Assembly: GCF_001865995.1 (NCBI RefSeq)
Contig: NZ_MLQQ01000026.1
Coordinates: forward strand, 94,724 to 158,723
Length of the DNA stretch: 64,000 bases
Direction of reading: 5' to 3'
Source: Anaerobacillus arseniciselenatis
GTDB lineage: Bacteria > Bacillota > Bacilli > Bacillales > Anaerobacillaceae
In this document: positions 53,624 to 63,744 of the stretch, piece by piece
Position numbering within the stretch: the first letter of the stretch is position 1
Layout of the letters: every line of letters starts with the position of its first letter
The notes under the pieces: model-generated
Told to the model about the DNA's origin: nothing
The model's database searches: none
Seen by the model: only the letters and a program-made list of their open reading frames with translations
Position numbers and translations under genes: made by a program

Positions 53624-55051
53624 ATGAACGTTAATTTACTTATTAAGAACGCTTTTGTGATGACGATGGAAGGCAAAGGTGTAGGAATGATTGAAAATGG
53701 AGCAGTGGCGATTAACGGAAATATGATTGAGGCTGTGGGGGGGACAGAAGAACTAACGGCTAGGTATAGCGCTGATCGAGTGATTGACGCGAAAAATAAA
53801 TTAGTGATGCCCGGCTTGATTGACTCCCATATTCATACAGGCTTATCGATCGTTCGTGGCGTTTCTCAAGATATGAACCATTGGATGCAAAAGGGGCTAT
53901 GGCCTTTTTTAAAACATGTGCATGAAGAAGATACGGTCAAAGGATCTTTAGTAAATATTATTGAAGGAGTAAAGGCAGGGACGACAACTTTTTGTGATTA
54001 TGATACGTCGATGAATAAGTTAGTTGAAAATTATGTTACAGTAGGTGCTCGTGCCCGTGTTGCAGAGATGGTGAACGAAATTCCTAATGATATTGGCAAA
54101 ATTCCAGTCGGAGAATTATATCCATTTGACCCCACAATAGGTGAGCGTAAATTACAAGAAAATATAACATTAATGGAAAAGTGGCATGAAAAAGAAAATG
54201 GTCGCATAACTGTAATGTTCGGTCCGCATGGTCCTGATATGATGAGTCATGAGTTGCTTTTACATACCCGAGAGTTAGCAATTAAATATGATACGAAGCT
54301 CCATATGCATCTTGCTCAAGGAGATCGAGAAATTGAGCAAATGGTTAAGCGTTACGGGAAAAGATCAGTCCAATTTTTACAAGACATTAACTATCTAGAT
54401 GACCGCCTTATTACAGTACACCTGACAGAAGCGACAGATGAAGAAACTGCGATCGTCGCGAAAAGTGGTGCATCAATGATTTATTGTGCCGGGAGTATTG
54501 GGATTATCGATGGCTTAGTTCCACCAGTGATGCAATTTATCGAAGCGGGCGGTGTGGCAGGACTAGGGAGTGACCAAGCTCCAGGAAATAACAATAACAA
54601 TATGTTCAATGAGATGAAGTTTGCAGCAATTTTAAATAAAGTAAAACGAAGTGACCCTACGGTTTTTCCAGCCCCACTTGCTTTACGTTTAGCGACCATT
54701 GAAGCAGCAAAATCGATCGGTTTAGATCATGAAGTAGGATCGCTGAAAAAAGGGAAGAAAGCTGATGTCATTATAGTCGATTTACAACATCCTAATTTAT
54801 CGCCGATCATTACGAGCCCAATCCGCAACATCGTTCCGAACTTAGTTTATTCTGCTCGTGGCAATGAAGTTGAAACTGTGCTAATAGATGGCGAAGTAAT
54901 TGTCGAAGAAGGTAAGTTACTAACTGTTAATGAAGAAAAGGCGGTGAAAGAAGCACAAAAAGTAGCTCATGAAATCAGTGTCCGTGCGACAGATGACATT
55001 ATTTTAGCAGAGAGTGATTTGTTGAAAATGATGGAGGAAGGCTATTTGTAA
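53624..55051 (+). CDS. Amidohydrolase (ATZ/TRZ and cytosine deaminase-like)
   Basis: 475 residues from ATG 53624 after GATGAGGAGGTCATTAGA. The metal His pair sits in LIDSHIHTGLS, the third His in LHMHLAQGDRE, another in ITVHLTEA and the Asp in GLGSDQAPGNNNN. The C-terminal KKGKKADVIIVDLQHPN is the closing beta sandwich. Relatives deaminate or dechlorinate nitrogen heterocycles such as methylthioadenosine, S-adenosylhomocysteine or cytosine. The adjacent MFS gene suggests uptake and use of an outside compound, which is inference. Confidence 0.85.
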   Translation: MNVNLLIKNAFVMTMEGKGVGMIENGAVAINGNMIEAVGGTEELTARYSADRVIDAKNKLVMPGLIDSHIHTGLSIVRGVSQDMNHWMQKGLWPFLKHVHEEDTVKGSLVNIIEGVKAGTTTFCDYDTSMNKLVENYVTVGARARVAEMVNEIPNDIGKIPVGELYPFDPTIGERKLQENITLMEKWHEKENGRITVMFGPHGPDMMSHELLLHTRELAIKYDTKLHMHLAQGDREIEQMVKRYGKRSVQFLQDINYLDDRLITVHLTEATDEETAIVAKSGASMIYCAGSIGIIDGLVPPVMQFIEAGGVAGLGSDQAPGNNNNNMFNEMKFAAILNKVKRSDPTVFPAPLALRLATIEAAKSIGLDHEVGSLKKGKKADVIIVDLQHPNLSPIITSPIRNIVPNLVYSARGNEVETVLIDGEVIVEEGKLLTVNEEKAVKEAQKVAHEISVRATDDIILAESDLLKMMEEGYL

Positions 55052-55167
55052 ACTATTATTATAAATGAAAGGTGAAGGTATCCCGCACAAAAATTAACAT
55101 TGCTAAATCCCTTCCAATGGCATACAATTCCCTTAGAGAGACGAAATAGAGAGAGGTAGAGGTCAAT

Positions 55168-56376
55168 ATGCCAAAATATCCAAAGGCGTTATGGTTACTG
55201 ATCATCGGAATGGTGATTAACGTAATGGGCGCTTCTTTTTTGTGGCCATTAAATATGATTTACATTCATCAAGAATTGGGGAAATCATTAAGTGTTGCCG
55301 GTCTTGTTCTAATGATGAATTCTGGTGCAGGAGTCATTGGTAATTTAATTGGTGGTAGACTTTTTGATCGAATTGGTGGCTATAAAACGATTGTATTAGG
55401 TATTTCTATTACAATGACAAGTGCATTTACATTAGCATTTTTTCACAGTTTTAACTATTATGTTGTTTTATTAATTTGTATAGGTTTCGGTTCAGGAATG
55501 ACATTTCCATCCATGTATGCAATGGCAGGAACTGTTTGGCCTGAGGGAGGACGAAAGGCATTTAATTCGATTTATGTCGCTCAAAACTTCGGAATTGCTG
55601 TTGGAGCTGCTTTAGGTGGGCTCGTCGCATCAATTAGGTTTGATTACGTCTTTTTTGCCAATGGCTTTATGTTTTTCATTTTCTTTTTAGTTGCTTTCTT
55701 CGGTTATAGAGGAATGCAAGGCGAAGCTATTGATACTGCACAACAAACCAATGTTTTTGACCAAAAAACACTGATTGCAAACAAGTCTAGATTTAAAGCA
55801 CTACTCATTTTATGTATCGGTTTTGTAATTTCTTGGATTGCATACTCACAATGGCCATCAACGATTTCTGTTCACACGCAATCGTTGGGTATTAGCCTAC
55901 AACAATATAGTTTAATTTGGACGGTAAATGGAGCTTTAATCGTATTAGGTCAACCACTTATATCTGGTATGATTAATAAATGGTTCCATACGTTAAAGGG
56001 ACAAATTTATTTTGGTCTTGGCGTATTTATGGTTTCGTTTTTTGTTTTGGCACAAGCAGAAGTGTTTAGTGTCTTTGTAGTCGCTATGATTATTTTAACG
56101 ATCGGTGAAATGTTTGTTTGGCCGGCAGTGCCGACGATTGCTCATCAGCTAGCCCCTAAAGGAAAAGCTGGCTTTTATCAAGGTGTCGTTAATAGTATCG
56201 CGCAAGGTGGTCGGATGGTAGGGCCGCTCCTTGGTGGAATTGTTGTTGACATTTACGGGATGCAAGTATTATTTTACGGCTTAATGTTAATGTTCTTGAT
56301 TGGCTTTGTGTCCACGTATTTCTATGATCGGCATTTAGAAGAAGGTATTGTAAAAAAAGAAATGAAAGCAAGCTAA
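55168..56376 (+). CDS. MFS transporter (YttB-like)
   Basis: 402 residues from ATG 55168 after GAGAGGTAGAGGTCA. Twelve helices are expected. GNLIGGRLFDRIGGYKTIVL is the MFS loop 2-3 signature, and GPLLGGIVVDIYGMQVLF its second-half counterpart. It follows the amidohydrolase by 116 bp in the same direction. B. subtilis has the MFS gene yttB in the corresponding interval near leuS; the substrate is unknown. Confidence 0.82.
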   Translation: MPKYPKALWLLIIGMVINVMGASFLWPLNMIYIHQELGKSLSVAGLVLMMNSGAGVIGNLIGGRLFDRIGGYKTIVLGISITMTSAFTLAFFHSFNYYVVLLICIGFGSGMTFPSMYAMAGTVWPEGGRKAFNSIYVAQNFGIAVGAALGGLVASIRFDYVFFANGFMFFIFFLVAFFGYRGMQGEAIDTAQQTNVFDQKTLIANKSRFKALLILCIGFVISWIAYSQWPSTISVHTQSLGISLQQYSLIWTVNGALIVLGQPLISGMINKWFHTLKGQIYFGLGVFMVSFFVLAQAEVFSVFVVAMIILTIGEMFVWPAVPTIAHQLAPKGKAGFYQGVVNSIAQGGRMVGPLLGGIVVDIYGMQVLFYGLMLMFLIGFVSTYFYDRHLEEGIVKKEMKAS

Positions 56377-56381
56377 TCTTA

Positions 56382-56522
56382 TGAAAAAAGAATGCTCGGT
56401 CGGTTTTCTTGAGTGAGCCTCTAAAGGTCGTTAGAGATTTACAGCGAAGCGAAAGAAAGTTGACCGACATTTTTCCATAATAGATCGTGGCGTTCATCGT
56501 CATGCTGGTTTTTGTATTGTGA
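56382..56522 (+). repeat. Family C structured repeat
   Basis: Stem GGTCGGTTTTCTT / AAGAAAGTTGACC encloses GAGCCTCTAAAGGTCG, TTAGAG and ATTTACAGCGAAGCGA; CTCTAA pairs with TTAGAG. Then GCGTTCATCGTCATG and GGTTTTTGTATTG form the tail. The 104-codon reverse frame over it is not a gene. Confidence 0.8.
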
Positions 56523-56688
56523 AGCTAGTAAAGCTATTTAGTTTCAAGACACATCAATGTTATTTAAGTTTAATTTCGTAAAAAACATTTCTTAATATTG
56601 GTAAAATTATGATATAATTTCATTAATAAAAATTTTCCTTAAAAAATTTCATCATGATATTTACTATATTGTGAAAGGACTAATTAAC

Positions 56689-57774
56689 ATGATTAGTGAC
56701 TTAATTGTAAATATTGCGGTTTTGACGTCGTTCACATTTTTTTGGCACCAAGCTTTAAAAAATAACCGGCTTACTCTAAATTCACGAACTAAAATAAAAA
56801 TTTTAGATGGAATTATTGGTGGAGTGCTTGGTATTATTTTAATGCATTACAGCATTCAAGTGAATGAGATTACTATACTAGATTTAAGGCATATACCAGT
56901 CATACTTGTAGCGTACTTTGGTGGCTTTCTCCCTGCGATTGTATCAGCTGCAATTATTTCGATTGGTCGTTTTTTTATTGATGTAAACTTTTCTTCGGTG
57001 GTATCACTGTTTATGATGTTTACAATGGCGATTGGTGCAGGTATCATCGTTCGTTACGTCAAAGTTAAGGGGATAAAAAAATGGACGTTATTACTTTTAT
57101 ATAGTCAATTTGTTTTTACGTTAGCCTTATACATAGTTGTGGACGCATTTTCTCAAGTTTTAAATATTGCTTTTTTTCATATAGTAAGTTCACTTATCGG
57201 AGGCTTTTTAACTCTTTATTTCGTTAATTATATTAGAAGGTATACGGAATTGTACAATCAATATAAAGATAGATCGCAGCGTGATCCGTTAACAGGTTTA
57301 TTCAATGTGAGGTCATTTGATTATTACTATAATTTAATGTTAGAAAAGGCGCAGTCAGCAAAAGAGGATTGTGCGGTTTGTATTATTGATATTGATTATT
57401 TTAAAAAAGTAAACGATAAATACGGACATCCAGCTGGTGATGAAGTTTTAAAACAGCTCGCCTTACTGTTAAAGAAATTAATGAGAGATGGTGATATTGT
57501 AGCGCGAAATGGTGGAGAAGAGTTTTCTGTTTTACTTGATAGGTGCAATTTACAACAAGCAGAGGAAGTTGCTTGTAGAATTCGAATAGCCGTTGAAAGG
57601 CACTCTTTTATTTTACCTAGCAAAGAAAAAATAAATATTACAGTGTCAATTGGAGTTGCTTCATACAACGGTGGAGAAGTTGATCCAGTTAGGCTGTATC
57701 AGGATGCTGACGACGCTTTATATAAAGCGAAACATGAAGGACGAAACAATGTTTGTGTTAAGGGAGATAGTTAA
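56689..57774 (+). CDS. Membrane diguanylate cyclase with 5TM-5TMR_LYT domain
   Basis: 361 residues from ATG 56689 after GAAAGGAC. Six helices with LDLRHIPVILVAYFGG identify the same membrane input type as the kinase at 2007. The GGDEF domain has RDPLTGLFNVRSFD, DIDYFKKVNDKYGH and the active site GGEEF at residues 275-279. The inhibitory RxxD (RDGD) lies five residues before it. It should make cyclic di-GMP and be inhibited by its product. No EAL partner is near. Confidence 0.92.
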   Translation: MISDLIVNIAVLTSFTFFWHQALKNNRLTLNSRTKIKILDGIIGGVLGIILMHYSIQVNEITILDLRHIPVILVAYFGGFLPAIVSAAIISIGRFFIDVNFSSVVSLFMMFTMAIGAGIIVRYVKVKGIKKWTLLLLYSQFVFTLALYIVVDAFSQVLNIAFFHIVSSLIGGFLTLYFVNYIRRYTELYNQYKDRSQRDPLTGLFNVRSFDYYYNLMLEKAQSAKEDCAVCIIDIDYFKKVNDKYGHPAGDEVLKQLALLLKKLMRDGDIVARNGGEEFSVLLDRCNLQQAEEVACRIRIAVERHSFILPSKEKINITVSIGVASYNGGEVDPVRLYQDADDALYKAKHEGRNNVCVKGDS

Positions 57775-57897
57775 AATTAATTTGCCAACAAACTCTTTTT
57801 AAAGGCTCTTTTCGTAAAGATTGTGGCTTTTACTATAAATATTTATTAAGTTACGGTATATATTTTAAAAAAATTGACTAAAATGTGAAATAAGTTA

Positions 57898-57926
57898 TTG
57901 ACATTTATTCGACAAATTCATACAAT
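57898..57926 (+). promoter_or_regulatory. Sigma-A promoter of leuS
   Basis: TTGACA (57898-57903), 17 bp, TACAAT (57921-57926). The leader starts shortly after, with the T-box following. Confidence 0.85.
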
Positions 57927-57974
57927 ACAAATTATGAGATTAATTAAATTACTCATCGAGAAAAAAACAATGAA

Positions 57975-58212
57975 GAGGAGTAGTAATGGAACCTCGTGAC
58001 CTAGAGAGTTGACGGTAGGTGCAAGTCAATCATAGAGATCCATGAACTCGCCTTAAAGTTGCAAGAGTGAAACTTAGTAGTTCTTGTCGTCTTCCGCGTT
58101 AAGGAGTTAAACAAGTGAGTGTATCCAACACTAAATTGGGTGGTACCGCGGGAAAATTTCGTTTATTAACCTCTCGTCCCTAACGTTAACGTTAGTGGTG
58201 GGAGGTTTTTTA
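57975..58212 (+). promoter_or_regulatory. T-box riboswitch, leucine specifier (CTC)
   Basis: The T-box core GGGTGGTACCGCGG is at 58138-58151. The specifier in CATGAACTCGCC is CTC (58047-58049), a Leu codon. The terminator AACCTCTCGTCCCTAACG / CGTTAGTGGTGGGAGGTT (58168-58212) ends in six Ts. Uncharged tRNA-Leu should allow leuS transcription. Confidence 0.95.
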
Positions 58213-58359
58213 TATTTTGTTGATTAGTTGGTTAGTGGTTAGTTGGTTTGGGGATCACTAGCCGTTTAAATACTAAATGATGGGCTTTTGGTTTACAGGC
58301 TATGAATGCTTATTCATCAAATTTAAATTACATAGAGAAAATGAAGGAGGTTTTTTATT

Positions 58360-60777
58360 ATGTCGTATTCACATCAAGAAATAGAAAAAAAGTGGCAACA
58401 TTATTGGGAAGAAAATAAAACGTTTAAAACAGAAGAAGACGAAACAAAAGAAAAGTTTTATGCGCTTGATATGTTTCCGTATCCATCTGGTGCAGGTCTT
58501 CATGTAGGGCATCCTGAAGGATATACAGCTACTGATATTTTATCAAGAATGAAACGAATGCAAGGCTATAACGTTTTACATCCAATGGGGTGGGACGCGT
58601 TTGGTTTACCTGCTGAGCAGTTTGCACTCGATACTGGAAAGCACCCGAATGAATTTACGCAAACGAATATCGATAATTTTCGTCGTCAAATTAAAGCGTT
58701 AGGGTTTTCTTATGATTGGGATCGTGAAGTAAATACAACGGATCCAGACTATTACAAATGGACACAATGGATTTTCCTTCAACTTTATAACAAGGGTCTT
58801 GCTTATGTGGATGAAGTTCCGGTTAACTGGTGCCCAGCACTAGGAACGGTGCTTGCAAATGAGGAAGTCATTGACGGAAAAAGTGAACGTGGGGGACATC
58901 CGGTTGAACGTCGTCCAATGAAACAATGGATGTTAAAAATTACGGCGTACGCAGACCGTCTTCTTGATGATTTAGAAGATTTAGATTGGCCTGAAAGTAT
59001 TAAAGATATGCAACGTAACTGGATTGGTCGTTCTGAAGGAGCGGAAATCACGTTTGAAATTGATGGTCATGACCAAGATTTTATCGTCTTTACAACGAGA
59101 CCAGATACACTATTTGGTGCTACATACGCAGTGTTTGCACCAGAGCATAAACTAGTTGATCAAATTACGACTGAAAAACAAAAAGATGCTGTTGATACTT
59201 ATAAGAAAAAAGTCGCAACGAAAAGTGATCTTGAAAGAACAGAACTTGCGAAAGAAAAAACAGGGGTATTTACTGGTGCTTATGCGATTAACCCCGTAAA
59301 TGGAGCAAAATTACCTATATGGATTGCAGATTACGTGTTAGCGACTTACGGTTCAGGGGCAATTATGGCCGTTCCTGGTCATGATGAGCGTGACTATGAG
59401 TTTGCTCAAACATTTGAGCTTCCGATCGTAGAAGTAGTTTCTGGTGGAGATATTTCCAAAGAAGCTTACACTGGAGATGGAACGCTTGTTAACTCCGACT
59501 TCTTAAATGGTTTAAATAAAGAAGAAGCGATTGCGAAAATGATTGATTGGTTGGAAGAAAAAGAAAAAGGTACGAAAAAAATAACGTATCGCCTTCGTGA
59601 CTGGTTGTTTAGCCGTCAACGTTATTGGGGAGAACCGATTCCGATTATTCATTTTGAAGACGGAACAATGAAGCCATTACCGGAATCAGAGTTGCCGTTA
59701 ATTCTTCCAGAAATGTCAGAAATTAAGCCTTCTGGAACAGGAGAATCGCCGTTAGCGAATGCTACGGATTGGTTACATGTTGTCGATTCTGAAACCGGCA
59801 AAAAAGGTCGACGAGAAACGAATACAATGCCACAATGGGCAGGTAGTTGCTGGTATTATTTACGTTATATCGACCCGCATAACAAAGAAGCTTTAGCAGA
59901 TCCAGAAAAACTAAAAAAATGGCTTCCGATTGATATATATATCGGAGGTGCGGAGCATGCGGTTCTTCACCTGTTGTATGCGCGTTTCTGGCACAAAGTT
60001 CTTTACGATTTAGGAATTGTTCCAACGAAAGAGCCGTTCCAAAAGCTTTTTAACCAAGGAATGATCCTCGGTGAAAATAACGAAAAAATGAGTAAATCAA
60101 AAGGAAATGTCGTAAATCCAGATGATATCGTAACAAGCCATGGTGCCGATACACTACGTCTTTATGAAATGTTTATGGGACCATTAGATGCATCGATTGC
60201 TTGGAGTGAAAATGGTCTTGATGGAGCGCGCCGTTTCTTAGACCGTGTATGGCGTTTATTCGTTACTGATGAAGGTTCATTAAATCCTATCATTAAAGAT
60301 GTAGATGGCGATGAGAACTTCCAGCGCGTTTATCACCAAACAGTGAAGAAAGTATCTGACGACTTTGCTGGACTACGTTTTAACGTAGGGATCTCACAAT
60401 TAATGGTATTTATCAACGAAGCATACAAGCAAGAACAGTTACCAAAATCGTTAATCGAAGGTTTTGTAAAATTACTTTCTCCAGTCGCGCCACACGTATC
60501 AGAAGAAATTTGGCAAAAGCTTGGCCATAGTGAAACGTTAGCTTATGCTTCATGGCCAACGTATAAAGAAAGCATGCTTGTTGAAGATGAGGTTGAAATT
60601 GTCGTTCAAGTTAACGGTAAGCTAAAAGCGAAATTAGTCATTCCAAAAGATTCAAGTCGAGAAGAGATGGAGCAACTCGCTAAAGAAAATGATAAAGTGA
60701 AAGCCGAGCTTGAAGGAAAAACAATTCGAAAAGTGATTGCAGTTCCTAATAAGCTTGTCAATATTGTAGCGAATTAA
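58360..60777 (+). CDS. leuS: Leucyl-tRNA synthetase
   Basis: 805 residues, normal for bacterial LeuRS, from ATG 58360 after GAAGGAGGTTTTTTATT. The class I HIGH motif appears as [12 protein letters not shown], and [12 protein letters not shown] is the KMSKS loop. The connective peptide editing domain ([19 protein letters not shown]) is intact. It charges tRNA-Leu. It is controlled by the T-box upstream and ends at a family B-type terminator. Confidence 0.98.
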   Translation: MSYSHQEIEKKWQHYWEENKTFKTEEDETKEKFYALDMFPYPSGAGLHVGHPEGYTATDILSRMKRMQGYNVLHPMGWDAFGLPAEQFALDTGKHPNEFTQTNIDNFRRQIKALGFSYDWDREVNTTDPDYYKWTQWIFLQLYNKGLAYVDEVPVNWCPALGTVLANEEVIDGKSERGGHPVERRPMKQWMLKITAYADRLLDDLEDLDWPESIKDMQRNWIGRSEGAEITFEIDGHDQDFIVFTTRPDTLFGATYAVFAPEHKLVDQITTEKQKDAVDTYKKKVATKSDLERTELAKEKTGVFTGAYAINPVNGAKLPIWIADYVLATYGSGAIMAVPGHDERDYEFAQTFELPIVEVVSGGDISKEAYTGDGTLVNSDFLNGLNKEEAIAKMIDWLEEKEKGTKKITYRLRDWLFSRQRYWGEPIPIIHFEDGTMKPLPESELPLILPEMSEIKPSGTGESPLANATDWLHVVDSETGKKGRRETNTMPQWAGSCWYYLRYIDPHNKEALADPEKLKKWLPIDIYIGGAEHAVLHLLYARFWHKVLYDLGIVPTKEPFQKLFNQGMILGENNEKMSKSKGNVVNPDDIVTSHGADTLRLYEMFMGPLDASIAWSENGLDGARRFLDRVWRLFVTDEGSLNPIIKDVDGDENFQRVYHQTVKKVSDDFAGLRFNVGISQLMVFINEAYKQEQLPKSLIEGFVKLLSPVAPHVSEEIWQKLGHSETLAYASWPTYKESMLVEDEVEIVVQVNGKLKAKLVIPKDSSREEMEQLAKENDKVKAELEGKTIRKVIAVPNKLVNIVAN

Positions 60778-60796
60778 ATACAAACAAAATCACTGT

Positions 60797-60853
60797 AGGC
60801 GGTCCCATAAGTGTCTGACACTTTGTTTTGGACAGCCTACAGCGATTTTTTTT
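60797..60853. terminator. Terminator of family B type after leuS
   Basis: TCACTGTAGGCGGTCCCATA faces TTGGACAGCCTACAGCGA around GTGTCTGACAC, with a nine-T tail. Confidence 0.85.
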
Positions 60854-60889
60854 TTATAAAGAGAACAATGAGAACTATAGAAAGTTTGG

Positions 60890-62299
60890 TTACGATTGTT
60901 TATAAATTTGATATTTTCGCAATCTGTATTGAAGACTTTGCCTACTTATTCCAAGAATGCTAGCGGTATGAGAAACGTTATTTTTATGGTTACTGAGGAC
61001 CGCTTTTAAGTAGTTAGCTTCGGCGTCCTCGAGGTAATCTTTTAGTTTTTTCTTGAAATCTTCATTAACGGAATTTTCTAAAGAGGTAGATGACTGTTTT
61101 GGTGATTGCTTTTTTTTATGAATAAAATGATTTGGCAAATGACTAAAGTTGATCACATCGTCATCGATAATTAAATTCATCGCACCTTCAATAATATGTT
61201 CTAGCTCCCTTACGTTGCCAGGCCAATTATATTCATAAAAAAGTTGGTATACTTCGTTCGATATTTTTTTAATATTTAATTGAAATAAGGAATTATATTT
61301 CTCAATAAACTTTGTCGCGAGTAGCGGTATGTCTTCTTTTCTTTCCTTTAGAGGAGGGACAAATAATGAAACAACACTAAGGCGGTAGTAAAGGTCTTTA
61401 CGAAGTCGATCATTGGCGATAGCATCAATCGGATCTTCATTCATTGTTGCTATGATACGTACGTCAATTTCTTTATCTTTCGTATCGCCTACTCTTCGAA
61501 TCACTCTTTCTTGAATCGCTCTTAAAAGCTTTGCTTGTAATATAGGGTTTAAAGAGTTAATCTCATCAAGTAAAAGTGTTCCTCCTTCGGCTTGCTCTAA
61601 TAAGCCTGGTTGATCAATTGCCCCAGTAAACGCTCCTTTTTTAGTACCGAATAACAAACTTTCAACTAAATTATCAGGTAAAGCAGCGCAGTTTTGTGAA
61701 ACAAAAGGCATATGTGAACGACCACTACCGTTGTGGATACTTTGAGCAAACAACTCTTTACCGGTTCCTGTTTCACCGATGATTAATACGGAAGAGGAAG
61801 TTCTAGTTGCTCTCTTTCCTGCTTCAATTACATTTTTTAATGCTTTGCTCTCTCCAATAATACTATCGAACGTATATCTAGTATCGCCTGTCTTTAAGAC
61901 ACTTTTCTTTAGTCGTTCATATTGAGTAATATCATTGGCAATTTCTACAGCTGCAATCGTTTCACCATTTTTTACAATTGGATATGTATTATTAATTGTC
62001 GTAATTTCTTTTCCTTTATTATTAAAATACGTTTGTTTCGTAGCGTTTGTTTTAACTCCTTTTTCTAATGATTGTAACAACCTACTATCTTTTTTATTTT
62101 TAAAGTTAAAAATTTCAAGTAAATTTTTGTTTAAAACATCTTCAATCGCCATCGATTCTAGTTGCATTTTTTTAGGATTATAAATAATTGTATTACCAGT
62201 TTGATCAATTACTTGGACACCAACATTAATTTCGTCAAGAATACTTTTATAAATATCGTTTAAGTATCTTAAATGTTTAACTTCTTCTTCCAAACTCAT
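60890..62299 (-). CDS. Sigma-54-dependent activator with PAS domain (RocR-like)
   Basis: 469 residues from ATG 62299 after TAGGAGGAGCAAC; the open frame extends 13 codons upstream. A PAS domain fills residues 10-125 (GVQVIDQTGNTIIYNPK). The AAA+ domain has Walker A GETGTGKELFAQ, the sigma-54 contact loop GAFTGA and Walker B GGTLLLDEI. The C-terminal Fis-type helix-turn-helix is SHTASILGISRQSLQYRL. It is divergent from the proline dehydrogenase gene, whose promoter is a -24/-12 type, so it likely activates proline use. Confidence 0.92.
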   Translation of the reverse strand: MSLEEEVKHLRYLNDIYKSILDEINVGVQVIDQTGNTIIYNPKKMQLESMAIEDVLNKNLLEIFNFKNKKDSRLLQSLEKGVKTNATKQTYFNNKGKEITTINNTYPIVKNGETIAAVEIANDITQYERLKKSVLKTGDTRYTFDSIIGESKALKNVIEAGKRATRTSSSVLIIGETGTGKELFAQSIHNGSGRSHMPFVSQNCAALPDNLVESLLFGTKKGAFTGAIDQPGLLEQAEGGTLLLDEINSLNPILQAKLLRAIQERVIRRVGDTKDKEIDVRIIATMNEDPIDAIANDRLRKDLYYRLSVVSLFVPPLKERKEDIPLLATKFIEKYNSLFQLNIKKISNEVYQLFYEYNWPGNVRELEHIIEGAMNLIIDDDVINFSHLPNHFIHKKKQSPKQSSTSLENSVNEDFKKKLKDYLEDAEANYLKAVLSNHKNNVSHTASILGISRQSLQYRLRKYQIYKQS

Positions 62300-62431
62300 G
62301 TTGCTCCTCCTAACCGTTAATGCAAAATGATATAGCACCTACCTGCAAAAAATATTATAAACCGCCAAATAGTTTTGCGTCAATTTTTTCTCTTAATTAT
62401 ATTAATTCGTACAATTCTGAACATTTTAAAT

Positions 62432-62448
62432 TTGGCATGGGAATTGCA
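62432..62448 (+). promoter_or_regulatory. Sigma-54 (-24/-12) promoter of proline dehydrogenase
   Basis: TTGGCATGGGAATTGCA matches the consensus TGGCAC-N5-TTGC, with GG at 62434-62435 and GC at 62446-62447, 12 bp apart. Between the regulator and this site TGCAAAA and TTTTGCG lie in opposite orientation and could be the upstream activator sequence. Confidence 0.85.
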
Positions 62449-62621
62449 TTTATAAAAGTTGGAAAATACTTTTAAGGAGGGGAAAGTTAGGGGGAGATTC
62501 CAAAGATTCCAAATTAAGAAATAACAAGCGATTAAAAAAGAAAAATAAACGGTCTTTCATTTGTAGAATGCGTAATTGAGACGTGTTTTGCAAATTTTTA
62601 TGAAAATGGGGAGGGATTTAA

Positions 62622-63539
62622 ATGATCGTTGAAAAAGCGTCGAGACAATTTTTTCTGTTCTTATCAAAAAATAAATTATTAAATAATAGTGCAAAAAAAT
62701 GGGGCTTAAAATTTGGTGCATCGAACGTCGTAGCTGGAGAAACTATTCCTAGTGTGATTGAGACGGTAAAAAAGTTAAATAGTCAAGGTTTAATCTGTAC
62801 TGTCGATCATTTAGGGGAGTTTGTCATTAATAAAGATGAAGCCATCGAATCGACAGACTATTGTGTAAAGACGTTAGAAGCGATTGACCAAGCGGGGGTT
62901 AACTGCAATTTATCATTAAAATTAACACAATTAGGTTTAGATATCGATCGCGAGCTTTGTTTAAACAATATCCGTCGAATTGTTCAAACAGCGAAAAAGT
63001 ATAACAACTTTGTCCGAATTGATATGGAAGATTATGCTCATTGCCAAGAAACGTTAGATATTTTTAACGAGTTACGTAAAGATTATGACAATGTAGGAAC
63101 AGCTATTCAAGGTTATTTACACCGTGCCCAAGAAGATCTTAAAGATTTAAAAGGAACTTCTGTACGGTTAATAAAAGGAGCATATAAAGAATCGCCAGAA
63201 GTTTGTTATCAAGATCAAACAACAATATATGATAATTATTTAAATTTAATTAAACAACATTTGTTAGGTGGTAGTTATACGGCAATTGCGACGCACGATC
63301 ATCGAATTATCAATGAATTGAAAGCGTTTACAGACGGAAAGGGAATTCCGAAGACTCAATTTGAATTTCAATTTCTTTATGGATTTAGAACAGAATTACA
63401 ACGAGAAATAGCGAAAGAGGGCTACACCGTTCGAATTTATGTTCCGTATGGGAACGATTGGTACGGCTACTTTATGAGAAGATTAGCGGAAAGACCACAA
63501 AATGTTAGTTTCGCGTTAAGAGGAATGATTAAGAAATAA
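62622..63539 (+). CDS. putB: Proline dehydrogenase
   Basis: 305 residues from ATG 62622 after GGGGAGGGATTTAA. It is the monofunctional PutB/FadM form: the FAD-binding barrel has VDHLGEFVINKDEA, the lysine and arginine contacts VRLIKGAYKESPEV, FQFLYGFRTELQRE and VYVPYGNDWYGYFMRRLAERP. It oxidises L-proline to pyrroline-5-carboxylate and feeds electrons to the membrane quinone. A proline symporter follows, and the second enzyme (PutC/RocA) is not in the window. Confidence 0.95.
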   Translation: MIVEKASRQFFLFLSKNKLLNNSAKKWGLKFGASNVVAGETIPSVIETVKKLNSQGLICTVDHLGEFVINKDEAIESTDYCVKTLEAIDQAGVNCNLSLKLTQLGLDIDRELCLNNIRRIVQTAKKYNNFVRIDMEDYAHCQETLDIFNELRKDYDNVGTAIQGYLHRAQEDLKDLKGTSVRLIKGAYKESPEVCYQDQTTIYDNYLNLIKQHLLGGSYTAIATHDHRIINELKAFTDGKGIPKTQFEFQFLYGFRTELQREIAKEGYTVRIYVPYGNDWYGYFMRRLAERPQNVSFALRGMIKK

Positions 63540-63637
63540 ATTTCTCGTTTCAAAAAGAAATTAATCGAGAATTTTAAAAAAATCATACTTTTTAGTGTAA
63601 GTGGATATTTCACATTTAAGATTAGGAGAGTGATCAT

Positions 63638-63742
63638 ATGGAGTTCGTTTTAACGGGAGCTACGGTATTTTGGCTATTCGTTCCAATGCCGCTATTAATT
63701 GTATTGTCGATTATTACTTATTTCGTTGAGGGGAGAGAATAA
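63638..63742 (+). CDS. Symporter small accessory protein (34 residues)
   Basis: ATG 63638 follows TTAGGAGAGTGATCAT. The product reads MEFVLTGATVFWLFVPMPLL and continues IVLSIITYFVEGRE: one hydrophobic helix with a short charged end. Tiny proteins of this form occur just upstream of sodium:solute symporters in Bacillaceae and are called symporter small accessory proteins. The stop lies two bases before the putP start, so the two are tightly coupled. Confidence 0.75.
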   Translation: MEFVLTGATVFWLFVPMPLLIVLSIITYFVEGRE

Positions 63743-63744
63743 AA

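Noticed and set aside
56398..56503. Reverse frame over family C (56189-56503)
   Set aside because: It crosses the end of the MFS gene and a structured repeat, with no ribosome site.
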